A DNA stretch of 64,000 nt from Citrus sinensis (Eukaryota > Streptophyta > Magnoliopsida > Sapindales > Rutaceae). The position numbers and the translations under genes are program-made. Where the stretch lies: positions 50,323,501-50,387,500 of the forward strand of contig NC_068558.1 of the NCBI RefSeq assembly GCF_022201045.2, in the 5' to 3' direction. Positions 22,407-33,585 of the stretch are shown piece by piece (within the stretch, counting starts at the first letter, position 1; the number at the start of each line of letters is the position of its first letter). Below the pieces are notes generated by a model. That model was given only the letters and a program-made list of their open reading frames with translations, was not told the origin of the DNA and made no database searches.

Positions 22407-25400
22407 ATGGACGATTCCAACTGCCCATCACCTCCAAAGGTAAGCTTCAGTTGCTATTGTAAGAATCTTGAAAAACAATTCTTTTTTCATCAATTTTAAA
22501 TAACACATGAATAAAAATCAAACCTCTCCTAACCTTGTAAAACTTAATTCACAAAAAAAAAAAAAAAAGAGTATATATTTGCAAAAAAGTTTGAGATCCA
22601 AGGGTTCCAAGAGTTTGCAGGGGCAAATTATTGACTCGGAAGGTCCCTATAGGCTGCTTTATTGTTCAAGCAAAGGGGACAGGGCAGGGGTTTTACAGGA
22701 GCTAGAGAAAGGCGTAGAACCGAATCTTGCTGACTATGACAAGAGAACAGCTCTTCATTTAGCATCAAGCGAAGGTCGTGCCGAAATTGTCCTTTTACTT
22801 CTTGAGAAAGGAGCTGACGTCAACTCCTTAGATCGGTGGGGTCGCACAGTAAGTTTGAATCTAAATCTTTCATCTTTTGATATTCAAAATGCTTTTATAT
22901 TTGGATTTGGTGGTGATGTTGTATGTAATATGATTCATTTTATCAGCCACTTTCAGATGCTCGCAGCTTCGGTCATGTGGTGATTTGCAAGATATTGGAA
23001 GATCGGGGTGGAATAGATCCGGTATTTAATACTGTTAAACATATATACAGCTGTTAATATATCTATATTTGTAATACTATGTTCAAAGGAAAGGAAATGG
23101 ATGTTACAGAACCTATTTATATTTGCTTTTGCTTTTGCTTTTGTGATTTGGCATTTACACTAACCACTTTCCCGCTCAAACCCCCCCACAAAAAAAACAG
23201 TTAAACTAGTGGTGTGTTAATCATATGGAGCTATCAATAATTAATTTTATGTACCTTGTCAGCAGCGTCTAATGATAATTTTGTAAGGCCTGTCAGCAGC
23301 GTCTACTTTCACATTGACTGAAGGATTTCTTTTTCTTCTTCTTTTATATTTTTAAACTTTTTTTTTTCTAATGTTGTACTGTAACTTCTTTTTGGGTAAC
23401 TGTACAGATGCTAAAACTGCAACTCTGAAGTTTTTAAGTGCAATGTCGTTGAGGTTTTGTGAGCATTCTTTAGTCACTATATGTTAGAACATAAGGTTCA
23501 TGAGGACCTATTTGAGTTATTAATAGTTTTGTAAGAAACTTTTATCTATTTTTTGCTTAAGACAGGTGGGCCTTGACTCGCATGCTCCTTGCTATGAAAT
23601 TGATTTTGATGAAGTGGCCATGGATGAAGCAATACTTATTGGAGAAGTAATTTCCTATTTTAACTTTTCTAGGCAAATGTTGAGGACATCTAAAACCATA
23701 GTCATACTGCCACATCTTAACAACCAGCATTCTCCCGACTTTCTCTATTATTGCAGGGAGCATACGGTGAAGTTTATCTAGTCAAGTGGCGTGGTACAGA
23801 AATTGCAGCAAAAACCATACGCTCCTCCATTGCATCAAATCCAAGAGTGAGGTGAGTTTTGTTATTGTACAACTAATATGGTGTTTTATTACTGTACAAT
23901 GTGTAATGTGTTCCTCTCCTTCCTTCTATTCCCTTCTTTCTCAATTTTTGTAAATGGATGTTTATAAATAGTTTCACTTTTCAGTTTGTTCTAATAAAAT
24001 TATTCAACTCCTACAAAAGGGAGAATTTATATTGTTGTAGGTTGAAGTGTTTTAAATAGTGATCTGTATTATTTTGAAGCATGAGAAATCAGTGTGGATT
24101 TACTTCTTTTAGTGGTAAAGCAAAGTAATATTGATGTGGATACTTTTCCATAAGATCAGTGAGATTTTTGACCTTCCTGCTAACAATTAACATTTGTTTC
24201 TTCATGATTGGTTGTTTAACAGGAATTCATTCATGAAGGAACTTGGATTGTGGCAAAAGTTGCGTCATCCTAATATAGTACAGTTCCTTGGTGTCCTAAA
24301 GCACTCAGAGCGCTTAATATTCCTAACAGAGTATCTTCGCAATGTGAGTTTTGTTATTACCGAATTTATCTTTTTGGAAAGTTGCTGATTTTTCCTTCAT
24401 GTGAATGTGCTAGGGAAGTTTGCATGATATATTGAAAAAGAAAGGAAAACTAGATCCACCCACTGCAGTTGCTTATGCTTTAGACATTGCAAGGTACAAA
24501 TTCTAGCTAATTACAATTCTGCCCTTGAAGTTATTGATAGAATTTTCGCTTTAGCAGAAAATTTACTGATAAGATATTGTTGTACTTTTACTGTCCATCA
24601 AAAGTACCTGTGTACATACTGTTGAAGTTTGCATAAGTTCTCATCTTTGAAAGTGCCTGAATCATGAATCATCCAACATGAAAACAATGCTATAGAATTC
24701 AAATGTAAATGTTCATGCTTTGAATACTGTGTACAATGCAACAATCTGCTGCTTGCATCATTGTGTGTATCCCAGAACTTAAAAGAAGTTTTCAAGAGGA
24801 GGACTATAATTTGGTTTGTGAAAAACTGCATAGAGAATATCATTGGATGAAATTTGCATTTAGTTTTTGGATTCTCATGCTTTTGGGTCATGAAGATCAT
24901 TGATTTTGTTTCTGTTTATAAATCGTCTTTAATTCGTACATTTGTATAGCCATATACACGTCAATTTCTGTAAACTCCTGTCATGGGCTGATTCCTTCTG
25001 GAACCTTGTAGAGGAATGAATTATCTCCATCATCACAGACCGCATGCTATCATACACCGAGATCTGACACCTAGGTATTGCAACATATACCTTTCAGACA
25101 ATTCAATGTTGAGTGCATTTAACTTTGAAATATTAATATCAGGTCATAAATTGTAATCAAGCCTTTGGCTTAGGTGTATTCAGCAATTTCTGAATCACCT
25201 AAAAGTTTCTCATATGCCTTTCTTTTTCTTGACCGGCAGTAACGTGCTACAAGATGAAGCAGGGCACCTCAAGGTCACAGACTTTGGATTGAGCAAAATT
25301 GCACAAGAAAAAGATTCATATAGTTACAAAATGACTGGAGGAACTGGTTCATGTAATTTTCTTTTATCTTAATAAAAGCTTATAAATTTTTAAAATTTGA

Positions 25401-26260
25401 ATGTTTGTTTAGCTGGTCCTATCACATTTAACAGATCGTTATATGGCACCTGAGGTCTATCGTCGAGAATCATATGGGAAGAGTGTTGATGTCTTTTCCT
25501 TCGCTCTAATAGTCCACGAGGTAACCCTAAGCTCAACTTTATTATTTACCATATAATTTTCAACTGATGTATTTTTCATTTCTGATTAAGTTTGCTTTTT
25601 TGGTATCTTATACGTGGTCGTGGGTTGGCTTTTGCTTGCAGATGTTTCAAGGGGGACCGTCTAATAGAGCAGACACTGCAGTACAGGTTGCAGATAGACG
25701 GGCATATGAAGATTCACGACCAGCTCTTTCATCTTTGTATCCTGAACCAATCAAGGCGTGAGTTATTTTGATTGCTTCTCTCGTCTCAATAATTGCAAAG
25801 ACGTGCCCCTAGATAAGCCATATTGTGAAAAAGGACTTATGCAGCGACCAAAGTACTGCAATGCTTCAAATATTTACCTCCAAGAAAAACTCGCAAATAT
25901 CATTCTGGTGCTGCAGTGTGCTTTGAAGTACAATAAATCATTCATATTAATATCGTTTGTGAATGGTGGCTTTTCCATGTATTTACAAGCATCTACCTTT
26001 CAGAGAGTCAGTTTTAAGATTGTGATCATGACATCATACCAGATTATTTTTATTGATCAGTTTTGTTTAAAACTAGTATTTAGTTGCACGGTTAATTTGC
26101 CTATACTAATATATTTTACATTAGGCTTCTGCGAGAATGCTGGCACAAGAATCCAGACCGCCGGCCAACGTTCGAAGAGATAATCTTCCGGCTAGAGGCT
26201 ATCCAAGAGAGTTTCCAGAAGAAGACAGTACCATCCTGCTGTGATTGTATGATCTTATGA
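22407..26260 (+). CDS. Ankyrin-repeat Raf/ILK-like protein kinase
   Basis: Likely exons are 22407-22439, 22570-22848, 22947-23021, 23566-23646, 23757-23851, 24223-24343, 24414-24493, 25012-25074, 25240-25352, 25435-25520, 25642-25757 and 26125-26260, giving about 425 residues. Ankyrin repeats occupy roughly residues 30-130 (DYDKRTALHLASSEG, LLLEKGADVNSLDRWGRT). A kinase domain follows: glycine loop GAYGEV at 157, Lys175 in AAKTI, HRDLTPSN from 270, DFG at 290-292 and APE at 318-320. All key catalytic residues are present, so it should be an active Ser/Thr or Tyr-like kinase. It fits the plant integrin-linked-kinase-like Raf group (At4g18950/BHP, VIK). The exon 1-2 join is the weakest part: the phase-correct acceptor lies in a poly-A tract, so the N-terminus is uncertain. 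Confidence 0.88.
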
Positions 26261-26630
26261 GGCGGCTTAAACAGCAGATATATATTCTCTATATACACTT
26301 TCCCTCATAATTGATTTGTATTACATGTTTCCGCTTTGCACCGTGCACTTCTGCCTTTGCTTACTAGTATCCGGAAGAAGATTAATCACCCGGATTTTGT
26401 ACAAAAACCTTGTGGGGATTTGGTCGTACATGTTACACACATTGACATGGTTCATCATTACGACTTTATTTTGTGCATATGAACCTCTGATCATTCCAGC
26501 TGAGTCATTTGTTAACTTATAAGCGATGCCTTCCAGTATTGACAACAAAGCCAGCATTCACAGGCTCGCATGCAACAGCAGTTCTTCTGAGTCCTGCGAA
26601 TCTGCGAACAGCAAATTGGAATGAACCAAG
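26261..26630 (+). other. 3' UTR of the ankyrin kinase
   Basis: This is probably the 3' UTR and downstream flank of the kinase gene. No other gene is visible. Confidence 0.4.
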
Positions 26631-27580
26631 CCAGTGTTTACTTCACGGATTAAGAAATCGGAATCCAAAATTAAAATTATTGACAGCGTTACTTCGCAAA
26701 ATAAGGGCGGGAATCAAAATCGAAATCACGAGCCCCACTCAAATTTGGGAATGGAAAATGAGGAATTGATTTCCAAGCCATTCTCTAAATTTTTTATTAT
26801 ATCCCATTAAATTTTTATAATTCTTAAATTGTCCTCAACCAACTTATCATTTTTGCATTTTAGTCCGTACGGAACTTATGAAAATACCAAAAAGTTTTGT
26901 ATTATTTGCACATAAGTCCTTTATTATTATTATTATTATTAATTAATTAATTAATCTCATTACTATTATATTAATGTTATTTAAAATATGTTATTATTAT
27001 TATTAAAATTTATTTAGTTTTTTTTAATTGTTATTATTGCTGTCATTAATATTAATATTATTTAAAATTTATTAATCATTGTTATTTATTATTAGCATTG
27101 TCAATATTATTATTATTATTATTAAAATAAACTTAGTTATTTTAATTATTGTTATTATTATTATTTTATTAAATTTTATTAATTTTAGTAGTTTATTGAT
27201 ATAATATTGTTAAAATTTATAAAACTTTTATTTAATTTATTATTATTAAATTATATTAAATTTATTATTTTAATTATTATTATTATATATTATTTTTATT
27301 TTTATTAACATTATTTTATTAAATTTTATTATTTTTATTGTTTTAATTAATATTAGTGTCATTATTAATAAGAGCTTATTAGTAATTTGTAACAATTTAA
27401 TTCATTCTGTTTTCGATTCAAGATAAAATAAATACATTAATGACAATCCAACTCATTCTGATTTCGATTCTTACAATTCAAATAAATAAATTATTCTGAT
27501 TCTCATTCTTTATTCTCATTCCAGCATATTTTTATTATTGTCCAGTTCGATTCCAGCTTAGTAAAAGTGGCATTAAAATA
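26631..27580. repeat. AT-rich low-complexity block, possible old element
   Basis: The core (about 26915-27370) is an extremely AT-rich mixture of ATT, TTA and AATT units. On both sides are purine-rich stretches with repeated GGAATC/GAATCG-like words that are roughly inverted relative to each other. This could be an old nonautonomous transposon whose centre expanded, but I see no clean termini or target duplication. Confidence 0.35.
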
Positions 27581-27675
27581 AACTTTTTCTATGTAGGAGG
27601 ATTAGAAATTGTGTTTACTCTGAGTCTGCTGCATAATAATAATTAATAAAAAAGACAGTAAATGAAAACAAACTC

Positions 27676-27749
27676 GTCTGGGTGGTGTAGTTGGTTATCA
27701 CGCTAGTCTCACACACTAGAGGTCCCCGGTTCGAACCCGGGCTCAGACA
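27676..27749 (+). tRNA. tRNA-Val (anticodon CAC)
   Basis: The 74-bp sequence folds as a cloverleaf. The acceptor stem pairs GTCTGGG with CTCAGAC (one G-T pair) plus discriminator A. The anticodon stem CTAGT/ACTAG has a 7-base loop with anticodon CAC at 27710-27712, and the T arm has CCCGGTTCGAACCCGGG. There is no intron. A run of eight T at 27753-27760 is a Pol III terminator, and AAAACAAAC just upstream resembles the CAA start context of plant tRNA genes. CCA is not encoded, as normal for nuclear genes. Confidence 0.96.
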
Positions 27750-27895
27750 TCATTTTTTTTGAGTCCTCCATCTCCAAACCCCCGTTTTCATGCGGTAGGT
27801 GGGAATTGATGCGGATACAGTACTGTATCGATTTTCGTTTTTTCCGTCTCTTCATCTCCAAACCACCGCTGTGAACAATTGAATATCCCACGAAA

Positions 27896-29704
27896 ATGCA
27901 CACTCATCGACTTTCAACACCAAATCATAATCTTCACCAACTCGGTCTTTCACCTTGTCGTATATTTTATCCCACTTCATCACCAACACTTGCATTCAAT
28001 CAAAATTCAACATTTGGGTTTTGCAATTCACTCAAAAGGCTAGCCAAATCATTAACTAGCACGAGAAAATGTAGGGGTGGATATAGGATCAGGTGCGGAC
28101 AGGTACAAAATAATGATAAAGATGACGGGTTTTATATGAGGAGGTGTGTGGAGCTTGCTACAAAGGCAGTTGGCTCTACAAGTCCCAACCCAATGGTGGG
28201 TTGTGTGATTGTGAAAGATGGCAAGATTGTTGGTGAAGGGTTTCACCCTAAAGCAGGCCAGCCTCACGCTGAGGTAAGCCTCAATGGTATGTATTTGTTA
28301 AGAATATTATATGTTCACGGTGAGGTGAAAGATTTAACATGGGAGTCTAAAATTGTATATTCTTGTAGTAGTATAAAATGTTTAAGTGTTTGGTTGGAAG
28401 TATTTGCCTCCAGCTTTGGGGGAATATATCCACTATGTGTTTGTGTTTCTGAAAAGGAAAACAAACACATTTCTGGAATGCAATCCAGACCTTCACTTTG
28501 ATTTGATTGTGTCGTTGGCTTGTGGAACTATTATACATTTTATCCTAATGGCTGTATGTGAGTTTGACATTGCTGTGTTTTGTTTTTGAAAGCTGAATAA
28601 TTTGAGGCAGGAGATGTATCTTGTAGGTATTTGCTCTGAGAGATGCTGGGGAGTTGGCCGACGGTGCAACAGCTTATGTGAGCTTGGAACCTTGTAATCA
28701 TTATGGGAGAACTCCACCATGTACTGAAGCTCTGATTAAAGCTAAAGTGAAAAAGGTGGTGGTCGGGATGTTAGACCCAAACCCAATTGTGAATTCAAAG
28801 GGATTGGAAAGACTGAGAGATGCTGGAATTGATGTGACTGTGGGTGTAGAGGATGAGTTGTGCAAGAGGCTCAATGAGGCATTTATCCATCGAATAGTCA
28901 CAGGGAAGCCTTTTGCTACACTTAGGTAAGCTTTTAGTTATTGAATTTAACATTAGTTATAACACATGGATAGATGTTACTGTGTAATTTCTTGAAGGGT
29001 TTTGGTGCAAGTTCACTTGCCAGACAGACAATTTACCATTAATTCTGAGATAAAAATGTAAAGGTGGTCTGATTGAATATCTATTCTTGACTTGCAGATA
29101 CACGCTCTCTGTCAATGGCCACGTCCTAGACCAACTCGGAGAAGGAGTTGCAGAATCTGGTGGATATTACTCGCAGTTGTTACAGGAATATGATGCAATT
29201 ATACTTTCCGCATCATCAACTAAGAAGTATTCAATACCTGCATCACAAGAACCTGATGCTAATCAGCCCTTTCGGATTATAACAGTAAGTAATCATGCTT
29301 CTCCAATCCGAATTCCTGGTCTTTCTGAAGAATCTTCTTCAAAAGTGATAGTATTTACAGATGGAGAGATAACCGTAGAACCTGATATGGGTACAAAAGG
29401 AATTGAAACAGTAAATTTGCATCAGTTGAATTTAAAAGCTGTTTTGGACTACTGCTATTCCCACGGATTTTGCAGTGTTTTGGTGGATTTGAGGGGTAAT
29501 TATGGTGATCTTGAAATGCTTCTCAAAGAGGGTATCGAACAAAATCTGTTGCAAAAGATAGTGGTGGAAGTTTTGCCGGTATGGAATGGAAGTGATGGCG
29601 GCAATCCACACACCCTATTGAATAGTTTAGGGAAAAGACTGATATTGAAGAATTTACAGCCTAAGATGTCAAGCCAGAGCATTGTGCTCGAGGGGTACCT
29701 ATGA
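27896..29704 (+). CDS. PYRD: Plastid riboflavin deaminase PYRD
   Basis: Three exons, 27896-28273, 28627-28925 and 29098-29704, give 427 residues. The first 70 or so residues are Ser/Thr-rich and basic, consistent with a plastid transit peptide. The deaminase domain follows: HAE at 124-126 and [12 protein letters not shown] with Cys149 and Cys158 form the zinc site of the CDA-like fold. The enzyme deaminates the diaminopyrimidine product of GTP cyclohydrolase II, the second step of riboflavin synthesis. The C-terminal half is related to the RibD reductase domain, but in plants this half of PYRD is known to lack reductase function, which PYRR supplies. The length fits Arabidopsis At4g20960. The start is 147 bp after a tRNA gene. 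Confidence 0.95.
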
Positions 29705-30757
29705 TGTGTGTGGTTGGAGGCCATGGATGGATACAGAATTCATTCTCTCTAACTTAATATTGATGGGCGCCATTATGGCAATCTTAGCAGGGAGTCCTTC
29801 ATTTCACTAGTAGGCAAGTAGCCGTTTCCTTTTCTTCCTTTCTTTCTTTCTTTATTCCTTCGTCTTCTTCAACCACCACACACACCCCCCACACCACCAC
29901 CCCCCTCTCTCTTTTTGAAAGGAAGTATCTGCTTCCTTTTGTGAAGAAAAGGGCTGCATAGCCCTTGACCCAATAGTTTGCTTTCGGCGATCATTTCCTT
30001 CATGGCCCCATAAAAATGTTCTTTCAGCAGAAGCTTTTTGAATCTTGAAGCGGCATTCCTCATGCCGTGAGGACATTATTGAATGTAATTTGACCTTCGC
30101 TATTATTTTTGTGATAGAAAAATTGTGTCGAGGCACATTCAGATTTGAGTTCCATTAAGTAGTTTTTTTTTTTAATAAACATATACAGAAATACTAGAGC
30201 TTTGGTTCATTTGGGCAACACCTTTAAACGTCTTTCTATAATATCGCATCCTAAACTTCATACGAACACCCAAGTTAAGAAAATGAAGAGAGTAAGAATT
30301 GGACTCAGTTACCCACTAGTAGAATTGGACTCGTTATATTTATACGATATTGTCTAAGAATTGTTGTAAAGACACCTAATATATTAAAACTGCAACATCA
30401 AATTGGAAATAGCATTCCAAAACAGGAAAATGACCAACTGTTAACCTATGAATTAAGCAGCCAAGGTTTTTACAAATGATTTGAATTTGGTGTGCCTATG
30501 TGTGTGCGTGTACACACACACTTATGCATGTATGCATGTATGTATGTGTGTATGTATATATACAACAAATACATCAAAATTTGAGGTTTCCCAGATATGC
30601 CACATCATATTTACATATTCAAGATACTAAGCCAAGCTTTAGTGTGTCATTGTGATACAGAAGGGAGGGAATGCAAGCTCCACTGAATGGGATAAGTATT
30701 TGAGTAGTTATTCTGTAGTCCCGTGAAACTATACTACACGGACTTTCCTGTCCACTT
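29705..30757. other. Convergent 3' flanks with a TG/TATG microsatellite
   Basis: The left part is probable PYRD 3' UTR. A simple-repeat block of TGTG, CACA, TGCATG and TATG units lies at about 30493-30563. The right part is 3' UTR of the minus-strand channel gene. No other gene is visible. Confidence 0.4.
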
Positions 30758-32689
30758 TTAAGAGTTAGGCCAACCATTTGCGCAGTGCTGATAGGAATGG
30801 CTCTTTCTTTTTGCAGATACCTGAGCTTGGATAACTTTCTGAGTAGCAATTGCTTCCTGAATGTTGCTCTGAACAAGATTGCAAAGCTCATCCAGAGCTA
30901 ACATCGGAAATGGTTCCTCAATAAGGACACCAACCTCGCAAAACAAACTGTCAAGTTAGCATCCATGTTCAATGTGCATAATAAACAGAATTTGAACAAG
31001 TGCATCACTGATGGCAGATTAGGTAAAACTGTCCTACATAATGCTGCAAGCTGCACTTGATGTAAGTAGTGTTAGACATCTCAAAATTTCCTCCCACGTG
31101 ATACGGCATTCAGCAAGTGGGTGGCATGATAATATAATTAATTAACTTGGAACGTTAAAATCTATCAATCACTTGATGAATGACACATCAAGTGGGAGGA
31201 AATTTTGGGAAGTCTACCACTACTCATAAGTTATTTGAGATCAAATTAAAATTTTCACCAACTAGCAAAGAGGTAAGAGAGGCTTACTTCTTCAATGCAG
31301 AACAAAGAAGCAGCACTGATAAAAGTAGCAGGAACTACTATCCAGTGGCAATCATCCCAAAGTATGATTGGGAGGGTGAGATGCCAGAGGACTAGAAATC
31401 TTGATGTCAAGCGAGTGTACGAGAGAGGAATAGGGATACCCATGAGTTGCTCACATACACCAATGCCTTCGTGAAAACAGGAGATCTTTGACTCCTGCAT
31501 CATGATTTGGGGAAATTAAGATGAATATATTGATCAAAGTATATTTAGTTTAAGATGCCTGTCAGCTTTTGGGGTTTTTGAATAATATTTCATGGGAAAA
31601 AAAAAACCCAAACTTTGAAGTAAAGATAGAATTTTCCTTGAGATCACTTCAGAAAATGTCATCATAGAATGGAAATTTCTGAGTATTTATGTAATCCAGC
31701 AAGAGAGATACCAACATATTTTGCTTTGTCGCCTCTAAGTTTAGTAATTGAAGGCTTTGAGAAATGAACTCGATAATGCAGCGTGGTCGATGCTTTGAAT
31801 CGAGTACTATTGCTAGATCATCTGCATCAAGCAGATCTTGGAGATCTCCGCTAACATCTGAGTCACAAATCACATGACCCTGCACATACAAAGAATAAAG
31901 TTAGATACCACATATGTATAGTACTTAGCTTCTCTTTTCTAAAATTACTGGTCTAGTAATCCATGTAATTGTTCGTCAAAACCAATTTAACACCAAAATC
32001 ACCTTGAGAGCAACCGGAAAAGCCATAATGTAGCGCAGAAGAGAATCTTTGATGCACTCGTCAGTGGAGTTGTCAGTTCCCGAAATGACCATCGTAGCAA
32101 AATCATTAGTTCCAGCAATGATTTGAGTCCAGGCCTTTTTTCCGTCTACGAACCTTGAATACGAAGCCTCAGTTCTAAACACCAAAAGCAGAGCCAACGC
32201 AGGAGCCGTCAATTGATACGGCAGTGAAGAAGCTCTCAGAACGGGCAAAAACCCAGGCAACAAATGGGAGTCCAAAGCAGAATTGTAACTCGCAATCACC
32301 ACAGCCACCATAGTAAACGCAATCACAGGCGGGATCAGTGAAAGTATCACGCGGGAAGATAAGCTTGAAAGCAAGTGCCGCACGTGACGCAATGAGCTTC
32401 TGTGTTCGACCCACTTCTCATGGCTGTATAAGGTACGTTTTTGTTTCACCCCACGCTCTTTCACGCGGTCCGCCCAGTCTGGGATCGCCCGCAGGACTGA
32501 AATCAGGGTTAGGGTTTTGGTTTCTGATTGAGACTGCGACTCTAAGCAAGAGAGGGTTTTGAAAGTAAGGGGGTTTGGGGATTTGGAGGGAAAGGTAAGG
32601 GTGGTGATTGAAGGTTGTAATTTGAGGAGGGTTTTGGGGATAAAATGGGAAGGAGGTAAGATTTTTGAGCGGAATGTGGCTTGTTTCAT
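30758..32689 (-). CDS. Plastid bestrophin-like chloride channel, VCCN1-like
   Basis: Four exons read leftward, 32003-32689, 31712-31879, 31288-31494 and 30758-30934, all join in phase 0 and give 412 residues. The N-terminus is Ser/Thr/Lys-rich and suits a plastid transit peptide. The bestrophin/UPF0187 core follows, with EKWVEHRSSLRH, hydrophobic helices (VILSLIPPVIAFTMVAVV), the conserved FRTEASYSRFVDGKKAW, and IPIPLSYTRLTSRFL, FISAASLFCIEEVG and EEPFPMLALDELC further on. Arabidopsis VCCN1 (At3g61320) is a thylakoid-membrane anion channel that lets chloride into the lumen and tunes the proton motive force after light changes. The same role is inferred here. Its last intron contains a small inverted-repeat element. 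Confidence 0.94.
31065..31224. mobile_element. MITE-like inverted-repeat element in the channel gene's last intron
   Basis: The 160-bp stretch has long inverted arms. The left reads GTAGTGTTAGACATCTCAAA and so on; the right, reverse-complemented, reads GTAGTGGTAGACTTCCCAAA and so on. Both continue through AATTTCCTCCCAC and a CATTCA-CAAGTG segment, so each arm is about 55 bp. The unique centre is AT-rich. I could not settle the target duplication, so the superfamily is open. Confidence 0.7.
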
Positions 32690-33585
32690 TTGTGATAAAG
32701 ATTAGGGTTTGAACTTTGAAGAAGGAGAGATGATGAAACAGACCAGAGAGCATGTTCTAAGTTTGAACAACAACTTCAGTTGGTGAGGAGTGAGAGTGGA
32801 TGATGGACGGTCACGGCCATTGGGTTGTTCAAAAAACGGTTGTCCCAGAATTTTACACATGTTCGAATTCTGAATTGGATAAATAAAATATTCCTTTTTT
32901 TCCTATTTCTCTTTTTTTTTTAATAATAAGTTTCTTCTTATTTCTCTCATCTTTTTTTTAATAATAAGTTTTTCGGAGTTTATTCCCTTACGCTGTTACG
33001 TAAATTACATAATTTTTCACATGAAAATTTAAAGATAGTAAAAATATAAAATAATAAAATAATATTATTTTTATAATTATTAAATTTTTATCAAACAACC
33101 GTAAAAAAATTATACACCTTATGTTATAATATAAAATAATTAAAACATTTTCTCTTTGTTAACTGTGGGAGTTTCTTTCCCAAAAAAATAAACCGTAGGG
33201 GTTTCTTTTCTTCTTCTTTTTCCTGGTTGACCGACCATTCTGTACCGTTCATCACAGATGTTGTCCTGGATCTGTTGTTCTGATCTAACTGCAGGCTTTG
33301 ACGAGAAAATTATTTTTAATTGAAATTATGTAAAATACTCTCTCTCTGTCTGTATGTGATTAGCAGCAGGCATTTTCATTAGAAAATTTTTAAGAGTCTA
33401 AAAAGTCCAACAAGCCAAGAAAGAGATTATCTATCAAAATTTTCCATAAAAGAGCCTCCAGGAAAGGATCAAAGGAGCTCGGTCTCATATTACAATCTTC
33501 ACATATCCAAACAACAGCCTTATGAAATCTACTTGAAAATTGAAATACTCATGTATGTTCCAATGCAAAACAAACATCTTGTAGG
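32690..33585. other. Intergenic region upstream of the channel gene
   Basis: The first 130 bases are probably channel 5' UTR and promoter. The remainder is AT-rich and leads into the 3' UTR of the next minus-strand gene. Nothing else is recognised. Confidence 0.4.

Noticed and set aside
26509-26769. 86-codon frame after the ankyrin kinase
   Set aside because: It lies in the probable 3' UTR and runs into a low-complexity repeat, with no domain or splice support.
29852-30136. Minus-strand frames downstream of PYRD
   Set aside because: They fall in CT/CA-rich 3' flank, lack any recognisable domain and show Gly/Trp runs from simple sequence.
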